In this document: positions 54,930 through 64,000 of the stretch, piece by piece
Position numbering within the stretch: the first letter of the stretch is position 1
How the letters are laid out: the number at the start of each line of letters is the position of its first letter
Assembly: GCF_014646355.1 (NCBI RefSeq)
Contig: NZ_BMNH01000004.1
Span: 62,001 to 126,000, forward strand
Direction: 5' to 3'
DNA length: 64,000 nt
From: Nonomuraea cavernae
Lineage (GTDB): Bacteria; Actinomycetota; Actinomycetes; Streptosporangiales; Streptosporangiaceae
Notes under the pieces: model-generated
The model's database searches: none
Seen by the model: the letters and a program-made list of their open reading frames with translations, nothing else
Told to the model about the DNA's origin: nothing
Translations under genes and position numbers: made by a program

Positions 54930-55922
54930 TCAGGTCAGCCACTCGGTAGCGTACTCCCTCCAGTCCTCCTCCGTGGCGGCGAAGTCGACATAGAGGGCCA
55001 GCCCGAACCTTTCGCGCGCGCCGTGCGCCGACAGGGCCAGCTTGGCGCCCCGCGCGGCCGTGGCCACGCTCTCGGCCGCGTCGCTCCACGCCACGCCGTG
55101 GTCATGGTAGGCGGGAGCGCCCACGAACACGTGCTTGTCCTTGGGGGTCAGGTCGAGGGCCAGCTCGGCCTGCCGTACGACGTGGCCGCCGTACAGGGAC
55201 TCCAGGGGCATGGCCGAGTCGTAGGTCATGATCGCCACCTGGTCGACCCGGTCGGCGACCTGCTTGAAGTACGCCTGCGACCAGTACTTGTCGTGGCCTC
55301 TGGCGATCCTGAACGCGGTGCGGGTCAGGGGATAGGGCTCGATCTGCGGGGTCGAGGTGGACAGCAGCGCGGTGTGCCGCCTCGTCTGCTCCAGCAGGTC
55401 GAGGAACTCGTTGTCGTCGTCGCCGATGGGCTCGAAGTTGTAGTGGACGCCGTCGAAGCCGGTCTTCATGACCGCGGCGACGCCGTCCAGCACGTTCGCC
55501 CTGGAACGGGGGTCGTCGAGGTCGAGGCGGCCGCCGTTGACCTTCTGGCCGAGCCAGGCGGAGACGCGGACACCAGGGAGATGCTTCTTCACCCATAGGA
55601 CGAAATTTCGGGCGTTGGGGTAGCGGGCGGGATCGAGGCGGCCGTCGTGGCCGAACGGCCCGGAGTGCACGTACAGGTCCTTGATCCCCGTACGGCCGAG
55701 CCGGGCCGCGAGGTCCTTGACATCCTGCTCCGTACGCCGGCCGTCGACCCACATGTGGCCCATCCAGAGGGCGTCGTCGCCGGTGCTCTTCGCCCATGCC
55801 GCCGGGTCACCGGTAAACTGGACGCGGTACGCGCCGGCCAAGAGGCCGAGCAGCGCGACCACGACGACCATGGCAAGCGCGATCAGGCGCAGGCCGCGGC
55901 GAATGACGGTTCGGGCAATCAT
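54930..55922 (-). CDS. Membrane-anchored GH18-like TIM-barrel protein
   Basis: 330 residues: an N-terminal membrane anchor ([20 protein letters not shown]), then an exterior alpha/beta barrel. [10 protein letters not shown] (156-165) occupies the position of the GH18 signature DGxDxDxE: Asp157 and Glu164 are kept, but the two middle acids are His160 and Asn162. Other barrel strands are [30 protein letters not shown] and [13 protein letters not shown]. Putative glycosidase or glycan-binding role at the cell surface; activity is uncertain because of the substitutions. It is divergent from lepA across 55 bases. Confidence 0.82.
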   Translation of the reverse strand: MIARTVIRRGLRLIALAMVVVVALLGLLAGAYRVQFTGDPAAWAKSTGDDALWMGHMWVDGRRTEQDVKDLAARLGRTGIKDLYVHSGPFGHDGRLDPARYPNARNFVLWVKKHLPGVRVSAWLGQKVNGGRLDLDDPRSRANVLDGVAAVMKTGFDGVHYNFEPIGDDDNEFLDLLEQTRRHTALLSTSTPQIEPYPLTRTAFRIARGHDKYWSQAYFKQVADRVDQVAIMTYDSAMPLESLYGGHVVRQAELALDLTPKDKHVFVGAPAYHDHGVAWSDAAESVATAARGAKLALSAHGARERFGLALYVDFAATEEDWREYATEWLT

Positions 55923-55977
55923 CCGAGCATGTCACCATGAAAGACGCTTGACCTCAACCCTGTCGAAACGAGCTTCG

Positions 55978-57807
<1,830 letters not shown>

Positions 57808-57837
57808 CCGCGCGCGCCTGTCCTCGCGGCCCGGCGA

Positions 57838-57905
57838 GGCCAGGCGGCGAACGAGCCAGGCCGGCGAACGTGGCCAGGCGGCGAACGTGGCCAGGCGGCG
57901 AACGT
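57838..57905. repeat. 17-bp tandem repeat after lepA (4 copies)
   Basis: Units at 57838, 57855, 57872 and 57889 are versions of GGCCAGGCGGCGAACGT; the last two are identical. The period is not a multiple of three. The rest of the 224-base gap before the gene at 58032 holds no ORF I trust. Confidence 0.9.
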
Positions 57906-58031
57906 GGCCGGCCTGCTACGACCGTCGCGCGCGAGATCTCCTTCCGCGCCGGGGATTCTGTCGGTGCGGTCGTCTACCTTCTGTCTCGAACACTCTTGCG
58001 ACTGGAGTTAACGAGTGGAGGGTCCACAGTG

Positions 58032-58370
58032 ATGCTTGACGTGATGGCCACTGAGCGGTTCGAGCGCGCCGCTGTGCTGGGGGTCGCGATGGCCGAGGAG
58101 TTGCGCCGGTTGCTGAGGCTGCACCTGACTCCCGCCGAGGTCGCGGAGGACGGCACCGTCCTGGTCGACGTGCCCTATCCCGACGCGGCGGTGGTCCTGG
58201 CGGTGCTCGACGTGGCCGCCGACTGCTTCGGCGCGCGGGGTGAGTCGGTCGAGGAGATACGCCAGGCCGCGCTGGAGACGCTCTTACAGCTGGCGGGATT
58301 CGAGACCGGGTCCCGGCTCCAGCTCGCCGGCTCCGGTGCCGCCACCTCCGGCCCGTGGGGGCGGGGTTGA
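58032..58370 (+). CDS. Small conserved-looking protein of unknown function
   Basis: 112 residues, not recognised. MLDVMATERFERAAVLGVAM then AEELRRLLRLHLTPAEVAED, a VLVDVPYPDAAVVLAVLDVA helix-rich middle, and a Gly/Ala/Ser-rich end. No membrane segment, so cytoplasmic. GGAGGG (58016-58021) lies about 10 bases before ATG 58032. In-frame ATG 58044 is an alternative. It carries a TTA codon at 58284. It stands alone between the lepA repeat region and the MOSC gene. Confidence 0.6.
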   Translation: MLDVMATERFERAAVLGVAMAEELRRLLRLHLTPAEVAEDGTVLVDVPYPDAAVVLAVLDVAADCFGARGESVEEIRQAALETLLQLAGFETGSRLQLAGSGAATSGPWGRG

Positions 58371-58482
58371 CGGCGGGCCCCGCAACCTTCCGGCCCGCGA
58401 GGGCTGACGCTCAGCGCGCGCCCGGGATCGGGGACACGAGAGAGAGGCCATTAACGGATCGCCGTCCAGGCGGAGCCTCGGT

Positions 58483-58488
58483 TAGCGT
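58483..58488 (+). promoter_or_regulatory. -10 element (TAGCGT) for the MOSC gene, probable leaderless mRNA
   Basis: TAGCGT ends 7 bases before ATG 58496 and no Shine-Dalgarno sequence lies between. Confidence 0.45.
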
Positions 58489-58495
58489 CTGAAGT

Positions 58496-59131
58496 ATGCG
58501 CGTTATCTCGGTAAATATCGGGCGATCAGTCAAGGCGGAGTGGGCAGGCAAGGCTGGATGGACGGCCATCGGCAAAACGCCGGTGAGCCATCGGGTGGCG
58601 GTGCACGACAACGGGCTGACCGGTGACGAGCGGGCCGACAAGGAGGGCCATGGCGCGCCCAGCCATGCGGTCTACTCCTACGCCAGGGAAGACTACGACT
58701 GGTGGGAGGGGCAGCTCGGGCGTGAGCTGCCCGACGGCAGGTTCGGCGAGAACCTCACGACGTCGGGCCTCGACGTCAACGGCGCGCTGCTCGGCGAGCG
58801 GTGGCGGGTCGGCACCACCCTGCTGGAGGTGACCGGCCCCCGGGTGCCGTGCGTCGTCTTCCGCAACTGGATGGACGAGCCCGGGTGGATCAAACGGTTC
58901 ACCCAGGCCGGGCGTCCCGGGGCCTACCTCAGGGTGGTGGAGCTGGGCGAGCTCGGCGTGGGTGACGAGGTGGAGATCGTGGCGCGGCCCGCCGAGAGCG
59001 TGACCGTCGCGGAGTCGTTCCAGGCCTACCACGGAGACAGGGAGCTGATGCGGCGCATCGTCGCCCTCCCGGGCCACGCGGCCTCCTGGGACAAGGCCGC
59101 GGCCCGCGTCCTGGGTGTCGGCGCGTCCTGA
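58496..59131 (+). CDS. MOSC-domain protein
   Basis: 211 residues with the MOSC beta-barrel found in molybdenum-cofactor sulfurases and in YiiM-like reductases. It shows IGRSVKAEWAGKAGWTAIGK, VAVHDNGLTGDERADKEGHG, HAVYSYAREDYDWWEGQLGR, FGENLTTSGLDVNGALLGE, and a conserved cysteine in GPRVPCVVFRNW. YiiM-type enzymes use Moco to reduce N-hydroxylated compounds; the size fits that subgroup better than the sulfurase. The gene is isolated, with no Moco biosynthesis genes nearby. A 14-bp repeat array begins 37 bases after its stop. Confidence 0.9.
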   Translation: MRVISVNIGRSVKAEWAGKAGWTAIGKTPVSHRVAVHDNGLTGDERADKEGHGAPSHAVYSYAREDYDWWEGQLGRELPDGRFGENLTTSGLDVNGALLGERWRVGTTLLEVTGPRVPCVVFRNWMDEPGWIKRFTQAGRPGAYLRVVELGELGVGDEVEIVARPAESVTVAESFQAYHGDRELMRRIVALPGHAASWDKAAARVLGVGAS

Positions 59132-59167
59132 CGCCCGTGCGGCGCGCCCCGGAGGGCGCGCCGCGAA

Positions 59168-59285
59168 GGATCACTCGGCAGGGATCACTCGGCAGGGATC
59201 ACTCGGCAGGGATCACTCGGCAGGGATCACTCGGCAGGGATCACTCGGCAGGGATCACTCGCGAGGAGTCACCCGCGAGGGGTCA
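59168..59285. repeat. 14-bp tandem repeat array (about 8.5 copies) reaching the chitinase stop codon
   Basis: GGATCACTCGGCAG starts at 59168 and repeats every 14 bases: six perfect copies, then GGATCACTCGCGAG at 59252, a diverged unit at 59266, and a partial one from 59280 that includes the chitinase stop (59283-59285). It lies between two convergent genes. Confidence 0.93.
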
Positions 59286-60527
59286 CCTGAGCACCGAATA
59301 CAGGGCGGTGGTGAGCGAGGCGCGGTCGTCGTCCTGGTCGAGCGACCACATCATCGACCCGCCCAGGTTCTTGAGCCGGATGTAGGCGGCCTTCTGCACG
59401 AGCACCGCCGGATCGTCGTACGACCACAGCTCGTTGCCGTCGTACGACCAGAGCGTGCCGGTGCGCAGGTCGCGGTGCCGCTCGCCGGGTTTGGCCACCA
59501 GGTCCTTGTAGTCCTCGGTGCCCGCGGCCCACTTGCCCGGCGCCGGGCCGGTGGCGGGCTGGTAGAGGCCGTCGCCGCCGCCGGTCACCCCGGTCCAGCC
59601 CTGGCCGTACGCAGGCACTCCGATCACCAGTTTGCGTCCGGGCGCACCACGTGACAGGTAGTCGCGTACGGTCTGGTCGACGCTGTAGCGCACCGGGTTG
59701 GGGTCTCGCCGGTCGGTGAGCAGGTTGGCGTTGTGCCCGGTCCGGGTCTCCCAGCTGCCGCGCAGGTCGTACCCCTGAACGGTGGCGAAGTCGAGCTGCC
59801 CGAACACCCGCGCCACCTCGAACCCCGCGTCGATCTTGGCCGTGGCGGCGGGCAGGAAGGCGGTCAGCAGCGAGGAGGCGGAGAAGGCGCGCAACTGGGC
59901 GCGCAGTTCCTCGACGAACAGCGTGAAGTTACGCCTGTCCTCGGGCCGGACGGTGTTGCCCTCGGCGCCGGACGAGCCGGGCCACTCCCAGTCCAGGTCG
60001 ATGCCGTCGAACACGCCGGCGGCGGCCCCGGGCTCCAGGCCGGGCAGGTTGCCGCGCATCCACAGGTCGACGCACGACCGGGCCAGTCTGGCCCGGGACT
60101 CGGCGGTCAGCACGGCGTCGGAGAAGTGCGCGGACCCGGTCCACCCGCCGAGCGAGATCAGCGCCTTCAGGTGCGGATGCCTGGCCTTCAGCTTGCGCAG
60201 CTGGTTGAGGTTGCCGTTGAGCGCCTGGCCGGCTTCGTCGGCCACCCCGTCCACGCTCTGCTCGGCGGGCACCGGGCGCTGCCAGTCAGCCCACGGGTCG
60301 GCCGAGAAGCAGTCGCCTTCGGCGTTGACGAAGCCGAAGGCGTAGTTGAGGTGGGTGAGCTTGGCCGCGGCGCCGCTGGTGTCCACGTCTCTGACGTGGA
60401 AGTCGCGGCCGTACACACCCCATTGGATGAAGTAGGCGACCCGTTTGAACCCGGTGTGCGCCTCGGCGGGCACGGCGACCGCCGAGAGGCCGAGTAAGAG
60501 CGAGAGTACGAGCAGAAGCTTCTTCAC
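59283..60527 (-). CDS. Secreted GH18 chitinase
   Basis: 414 residues from GTG 60527, with GGGAGC just upstream. Signal peptide KKLLLVLSLLLGLSAVAVPAEA, then a single GH18 catalytic domain. The signature FDGIDLDWEWP lies at 173-183 with Asp174, Asp177, Asp179 and catalytic Glu181 all present. Other strands: VAYFIQWGVYGRDF, LKALISLGGWTGS, FATVQGYDLRGSW, KLVIGVPAYGQGWTG and GGSMMWSLDQDD. No chitin-binding module. It cleaves chitin outside the cell by substrate-assisted catalysis. A 29-bp palindrome lies 19 bases upstream of the start. Confidence 0.94.
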   Translation of the reverse strand: MKKLLLVLSLLLGLSAVAVPAEAHTGFKRVAYFIQWGVYGRDFHVRDVDTSGAAAKLTHLNYAFGFVNAEGDCFSADPWADWQRPVPAEQSVDGVADEAGQALNGNLNQLRKLKARHPHLKALISLGGWTGSAHFSDAVLTAESRARLARSCVDLWMRGNLPGLEPGAAAGVFDGIDLDWEWPGSSGAEGNTVRPEDRRNFTLFVEELRAQLRAFSASSLLTAFLPAATAKIDAGFEVARVFGQLDFATVQGYDLRGSWETRTGHNANLLTDRRDPNPVRYSVDQTVRDYLSRGAPGRKLVIGVPAYGQGWTGVTGGGDGLYQPATGPAPGKWAAGTEDYKDLVAKPGERHRDLRTGTLWSYDGNELWSYDDPAVLVQKAAYIRLKNLGGSMMWSLDQDDDRASLTTALYSVLR

Positions 60528-60545
60528 GAGGCGGCTCCCGGAGAC

Positions 60546-60574
60546 CTACTTATAGGAAACTTTCTTATAAGTAG
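60546..60574. promoter_or_regulatory. 29-bp palindromic operator upstream of the chitinase
   Basis: CTACTTATA (60546-60554) and TATAAGTAG (60566-60574) are perfectly inverted, and the inner GAAA-C-TTTC continues the symmetry, with a single mismatched pair. It is AT-rich in a GC-rich context and lies 19 bases upstream of the chitinase GTG, consistent with a repressor site over the promoter. Confidence 0.65.
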
Positions 60575-60630
60575 ACCGGATCGTAGGCCGGTGGGATCGG
60601 GCAGTCAATGGCAACGGGCAGACTGGAGGG

Positions 60631-61851
60631 GTGCCATCCATCCTCCCCGACGGAGATCCCGCGCCCTCCACCGGCGAGCTGCCCGAGAGCGCGCTGCGCG
60701 GCCTCGGCTCACGCCCGTTCGGCTTCTACGTGCACGTGCCGTTCTGCGTGACGCGCTGCGGCTACTGCGACTTCAACACCTACACCGCCGACGAGCTCGG
60801 CCCCGGTGCCGCGCACCGCGACTACGCCGATACGGCGATCGCGGAGATCCGCCTCGCGCGGCGGGTGCTCGGAGACGCCGACCTGCCGGTGCGGACCGTG
60901 TTCTTCGGGGGCGGCACCCCCACCCTGCTGCCCGCGGCCGACCTGGGCAGGATCCTGGCCGCGATCGACGCGGAGTTCGGCGTCTCGCCGGGCGCGGAGG
61001 TGACCACCGAGGCCAACCCGGAGTCGGTCGACCCCGCCTACCTGACGGAGCTCCGCGGGGCCGGCTTCACCCGGGTCAGCTTCGGCATGCAGAGCGCCCG
61101 GGAGCACGTGCTCAAGGTCCTCGACCGGCGCCATACCCCCGGCCGGGCCGCGCAGGCCGTCCACGAGGCCAGGCGGGCCGGGTTCGAACACGTCAACCTC
61201 GACCTGATCTACAGCACGCCGGGAGAGACCGACGACGACTGGCGCGCCTCGCTGGACGCCGCGATCGAGGCCGGGCCCGACCACGTCTCCGCCTACTCGC
61301 TCATCGTCGAGCAGGGCACCAGGCTGGCCGCCAGGATCCGGCGCGGCGAGCTGCCGATGCCCGACGACGACGTGGCCGCCGACCGCTACCAGCTCGCCGA
61401 CGAGCTGCTGGAGAAGGCCGGCTTCCGCTGGTACGAGGTGTCCAACTGGGCGACCTCCGACGAGGCGAGGTGCCTGCACAACCTGCTCTACTGGACCGGC
61501 GGCGACTGGTGGGCGGCCGGCCCCGGCGCGCACAGCCACGTCGGCGGCACCCGCTGGTGGAACGTCAAGCACCCCGCCGCCTACGCCCGGCGGCTGGCCG
61601 AAGGCGCCTCACCCGCGCACGCCCGCGAGGTGCTCACCGCCGACGACCGCGAGACCGAACGCCTGATGCTGGAGCTCCGGCTCGCGTCCGGCTACCCGCT
61701 CGCCGACGTGGCCCCGGGCGCCCGCACGACCGTCGCGACCGCGCTCGGCGGCGGGCTGCTGGAGCCCGAGTCGTTCAAGACGGGGCGGCTGGTGCTCACC
61801 CTCAAGGGCCGGTTGCTGGCCGACGCGCTGGTGCGTGACCTGGTCAGCTGA
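60631..61851 (+). CDS. hemW: Radical SAM haem chaperone HemW
   Basis: 406 residues from GTG 60631. The radical-SAM cluster motif CVTRCGYC (Cys39, 43, 46) follows FGFYVHVPF, then FFGGGTPTLLPAADLGRILA and RVSFGMQSAREHVLKVLDRR. The HemW C-terminal domain has YEVSNWATSDEARCLHNLLYWT (in pieces), AAGPGAHSH and the ELRLASGYPLADV end. HemW inserts haem into respiratory enzymes; older annotation as coproporphyrinogen oxidase HemN is less likely because HemN has CxxxCxxCxC with a fourth cysteine; here the sequence reads CGYCDFN. It commonly follows lepA in actinomycetes. It converges with the DUF4870 gene, overlapping by 8 bases. Confidence 0.93.
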   Translation: MPSILPDGDPAPSTGELPESALRGLGSRPFGFYVHVPFCVTRCGYCDFNTYTADELGPGAAHRDYADTAIAEIRLARRVLGDADLPVRTVFFGGGTPTLLPAADLGRILAAIDAEFGVSPGAEVTTEANPESVDPAYLTELRGAGFTRVSFGMQSAREHVLKVLDRRHTPGRAAQAVHEARRAGFEHVNLDLIYSTPGETDDDWRASLDAAIEAGPDHVSAYSLIVEQGTRLAARIRRGELPMPDDDVAADRYQLADELLEKAGFRWYEVSNWATSDEARCLHNLLYWTGGDWWAAGPGAHSHVGGTRWWNVKHPAAYARRLAEGASPAHAREVLTADDRETERLMLELRLASGYPLADVAPGARTTVATALGGGLLEPESFKTGRLVLTLKGRLLADALVRDLVS

Positions 61852-62527
61852 CCAGGCGGATGGCGATCGGGTAGCGGTAGTTCTCGCCCTTGTTGGCGGC
61901 TATCGCGGCCTGGATGTGGAAGATCAGCGACACGATCCAGACGACCGGCAGCAGCAGGAGCCCGATCAGGACGATCGTCAGCAGCCCGGCGACCATGTAG
62001 CCGATGAACATCGTGATCTGGAAGTTGAGCGCCTCGGCCGCCTGGTCGCGGACATAGGGCGACTCGTCCTTCTTCATCAGGTAGATGATCAGCGGGCCGA
62101 CCCAGGACACGAGCAGGCCGAGCAGGTGGGCGAGCATCGCCATCGTGGTGTCGTCGGAGCCGGGGCGCGGGCCGTATCTTCCGGGCACATGCGGCGGCCG
62201 TTGCTGCGGGGCGCCGTAGCCCTGGCCGGGGTGCTGCTGGTAGCCGTATCCCGGCTGCTGGTAACCCGGGGGCGGGGTGGGCGGCTGGCCGTAACCGTAA
62301 CCCTGCTCCGGGCTGGAGCCGGGCTGCTGCTGGTAACCCTGCCACTGGTCGGCGGGAGGCTGATGACCGGGCCGCTCGAACCCGGGCTGGGGCTGGTAGC
62401 CCGGCGCGGAGCCGGGTTGCGGCTGGTAGGGCCCTTGCGGGCCCGAGCCCTGCGGCGGGATGTCCGACTGTGAGATGCGCCGGGTGGCGTCGTCGTCCGG
62501 CTGCTGTTGGGGCGGGTCCTGGCTCAC
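61844..62527 (-). CDS. DUF4870 membrane protein with Pro/Gln/Tyr-rich N-terminus
   Basis: 227 residues from GTG 62527, which has GGAGG upstream and overlaps the DUF3097 stop by 4 bases. The first 120 residues are low-complexity (PQQQPDDDATRR, then GYQQPGYGYQQHP repeats). The C-terminal DUF4870 domain has TTMAMLAHLLGLLVSWVGPL, YVRDQAAEALNFQITMFIGY and membrane helices ending WIVSLIFHIQAAIAANKGE. Three membrane segments are likely. Function unknown; family members are small envelope proteins. It is last of three overlapping minus-strand genes. Confidence 0.9.
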   Translation of the reverse strand: MSQDPPQQQPDDDATRRISQSDIPPQGSGPQGPYQPQPGSAPGYQPQPGFERPGHQPPADQWQGYQQQPGSSPEQGYGYGQPPTPPPGYQQPGYGYQQHPGQGYGAPQQRPPHVPGRYGPRPGSDDTTMAMLAHLLGLLVSWVGPLIIYLMKKDESPYVRDQAAEALNFQITMFIGYMVAGLLTIVLIGLLLLPVVWIVSLIFHIQAAIAANKGENYRYPIAIRLVS

Positions 62528-63357
62528 GATGCCTCCGTAACGAAGTCGATCAGTTCCTCGACCCGGCCGAGCAACTCGGGCTCCAGGTCGGCGTAGGTCG
62601 AGACGGCGCCGAGGATCCGCCGCCACGCGTCGGCCGGCTCCACGCGCCAGCCCAGGGCGGCGATCACGCCCTCCTTCCACGGTACCCCTCGCGGCACGTC
62701 CGGCCAGGCCGGGATGCGCAGCACGGAAGGCTTGACCGCCTGCCAGATGTCGACGAACGGGTGCCCGACGACCAGCACGTCCGGGGAGGTCACCTGGGCG
62801 GCGATCCGGCTCTCCTTGGACCCCGGCACCAGGTGGTCGACCAGCACACCCAGCCGGCGTCCCGGCTCCGGCCCGAACTCCTCAACGATCGCGGGAAGAT
62901 CGTCCACGCCTTCGAGGTACTCGACCACCACCCCTTCCACGCGAAGGTCGTGACCCCAGATCTTCTCCACCAGGGCGGCGTCGTGCACGCCCTCGACGTA
63001 GATGCGGCTCTGCCTGGCCACCCTCGCCCGCAGCCCCTCGACGGTGATCGAGCCGGACGCGCTGCGCCTCGGCTCGCGGGCCGCGGCCGCCGCGGCCGGG
63101 CGGGTCAGCGTCACCACCTTGCCGTCCAGGAGGAACGCCGCGGGCGCCAGCGGGAACAGCCGCCGCCTGCCGAAGCGGTCTTCGAGCGTGACGGCCTCCT
63201 TGTCGCAGGCCACCACCGCGCCGCAGAAGCCGCTCTCGGCGTCCTCGACGACCAGATCGGGCTCCGCGGGCACCTGTGGGATCTTGCCCTTGCCCGGGCG
63301 CCGCCAGTTTTCCCGGAGAACATCGCCGTCGTACACACGGGGACCGTAGCAAATCAC
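62524..63357 (-). CDS. DUF3097 protein with TOPRIM-like features
   Basis: 277 residues from GTG 63357 (GTGA overlap with the upstream gene). An N-terminal RNA- or beta-barrel-like part (YGPRVYDGDVLRENWRRPGK, FCGAVVACDKEAVTLEDRFG) precedes a core resembling a TOPRIM fold: RIYVEGVHDAALVEKIWG, VVVEYLEGVDDLPAIV, RLGVLVDHLVPGSKESRIAA, LVVGHPFVDIWQAV. The Glu in VEGVHDA and the acidic DH segment match TOPRIM metal positions. This is the actinobacterial DUF3097 family with no assigned function; a nucleic-acid-processing role is inference. Confidence 0.9.
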   Translation of the reverse strand: MICYGPRVYDGDVLRENWRRPGKGKIPQVPAEPDLVVEDAESGFCGAVVACDKEAVTLEDRFGRRRLFPLAPAAFLLDGKVVTLTRPAAAAAAREPRRSASGSITVEGLRARVARQSRIYVEGVHDAALVEKIWGHDLRVEGVVVEYLEGVDDLPAIVEEFGPEPGRRLGVLVDHLVPGSKESRIAAQVTSPDVLVVGHPFVDIWQAVKPSVLRIPAWPDVPRGVPWKEGVIAALGWRVEPADAWRRILGAVSTYADLEPELLGRVEELIDFVTEAS

Positions 63358-64000
63358 CCCGCCATCGCGAGTCGCTTGCGGCTGCCGCTCCGCCGTACCA
63401 GCACCACGATCGTCACGACGACACCGACGAGCAGACCGAGCCCGGGGATGAGCAGCAGCGCCGCCACGCCGCCCACGAGACCGCCCACCGCCGAGGAGGC
63501 GTCACGGCCCACGCCGAAGCGCGCGTCGGCCTGCTCCTGCGTCGCGCAGGTGAGCTGGTAGTCGCCCTGCGCGGGCGCGTTGATCACCAGGATGAGCTCC
63601 CAGCGGGTGGAGCCGACCGTGACCGTCTGGTTGGCCGCCGTGTTGGCGAGCCTGGCCGGAGCCGGTCCGCCGGAGATCTGGCAGGTGTAGTGCACCCGCG
63701 CGGTGCTGGCCAGGTAGATCACCGGCTTGTCGGCGGGGTTGATCGGCACCGTCACGCTTTCGCCGGCCGCGAACGTCGTGGTGGGCGCCAGGTGGCTGAC
63801 GGTGCTGAAAATGCCGGTGACGAACAGCACCGCCCCGGCCAGCACGCAGACCAGCGCGACGCCCCAGCCGGCCGCGATCCACCACAGCTTCGGCCTGACC
63901 TGCTTGGGATCCACCGGCCCGGCGAACTGCGGCGAGCCGCTGAAGGGGCCCGGCAGGTAGGGCTGCTCGCCCTGTGGTGGTGGCGGGCCGCCATACTGCG
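63354..64000 (-). CDS. Membrane protein with Pro/Gly/Gln-rich N-terminus (5' end outside the window)
   Basis: At least 214 residues; the frame stays open to the window end, so the start is beyond 64000. The visible N-terminal part is Pro/Gly/Gln-rich (QYGGPPPPQGEQPYLPGPFS), then a membrane helix (WWIAAGWGVALVCVLAGAVL), a beta-rich exterior domain of about 120 residues with cysteines in VHYTCQISGG and YQLTCATQEQ, and a second C-terminal helix (LIPGLGLLVGVVVTIVVLV). GTG 63914 could be an internal start. Function unknown; overlap with DUF3097 indicates one operon. Confidence 0.8.
   Translation of the reverse strand, partial: QYGGPPPPQGEQPYLPGPFSGSPQFAGPVDPKQVRPKLWWIAAGWGVALVCVLAGAVLFVTGIFSTVSHLAPTTTFAAGESVTVPINPADKPVIYLASTARVHYTCQISGGPAPARLANTAANQTVTVGSTRWELILVINAPAQGDYQLTCATQEQADARFGVGRDASSAVGGLVGGVAALLLIPGLGLLVGVVVTIVVLVRRSGSRKRLAMAG

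Noticed and set aside
59168..59285. 14-bp array considered as a CRISPR or phage attachment site
   Set aside because: Unit too short, no spacers, no cas genes or integrase in the window.

Overview
The window is a contiguous piece of a high-GC actinobacterial chromosome, most likely Streptosporangiales (Streptosporangium/Nonomuraea-like). The reasons are GC-dominated third codon positions, frequent GTG/TTG starts, 1-4 base gene overlaps, the actinomycete gene order miaB / LigB-fold protein / miaA / dapF / hflX, and a second conserved block comEA / comEC / holA / rpsT / lepA / hemW. I see no phage, insertion sequence, CRISPR array, rRNA or tRNA gene. The genus is an inference; only database comparison can settle it.

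Layout. Positions 1-8.7 kb hold tRNA-maturation and housekeeping genes (miaB end, LigB-fold protein, Nudix hydrolase, rnz, ogt, miaA, dapF). From 8.7 to 16.2 kb comes an accessory stretch: a 758-residue TPR-like protein, two SDR oxidoreductases, a cupin, and two TetR genes, each divergent from its probable target (an internally deleted SDR and a DHA2-type exporter) with visible operators between them. From 16.3 to 23.5 kb is a one-carbon catabolic operon: dimethylglycine oxidase, soxB, soxD and a soxA-soxG fusion. From 23.5 to 29.4 kb lie a lipoprotein HNH nuclease, a response regulator/histidine kinase/PepSY set, and an HExxH protein of unknown role. From 29.4 to 36.6 kb is a glycolate/glyoxylate block (aceB, glcD, glcE, glcF, two iclR genes). 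From 36.7 to 46.9 kb are a DUF4097 lipoprotein, hflX, hutI, degV, comEA, comEC and holA. From 47 to 54.3 kb is a four-gene FtsX/ABC export operon. The last 10 kb carry rpsT, lepA, MOSC, a GH18 chitinase, hemW, DUF4870 and DUF3097.

How genes work together. DMGO and SoxBDA(G) successively demethylate dimethylglycine and sarcosine to glycine, passing one-carbon units to tetrahydrofolate. GlcDEF oxidise glycolate to glyoxylate, which AceB condenses with acetyl-CoA to malate. IclR proteins next to glcF are natural controllers, and palindromic sites precede aceB, glcD and the DMGO gene. ComEA/ComEC would take up DNA.

Two themes run across the window. First, at least seven genes begin exactly 6-7 bases after a TANNNT hexamer, the expected layout of leaderless mRNAs. 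Second, short tandem repeats (14, 17, 38 and 38 bp) lie immediately after stop codons, twice running through the stop codon, and further in-frame repeats have expanded ComEC and ComEA. No single obviously new defence or biosynthetic system is present. The best leads are the SoxA-SoxG fusion, the ABC ATPase carrying an AbrB-like tail, the arginine-rich ComEC insert, the DnaA-box pair before comEA, and the uncharacterised HExxH and TPR proteins.
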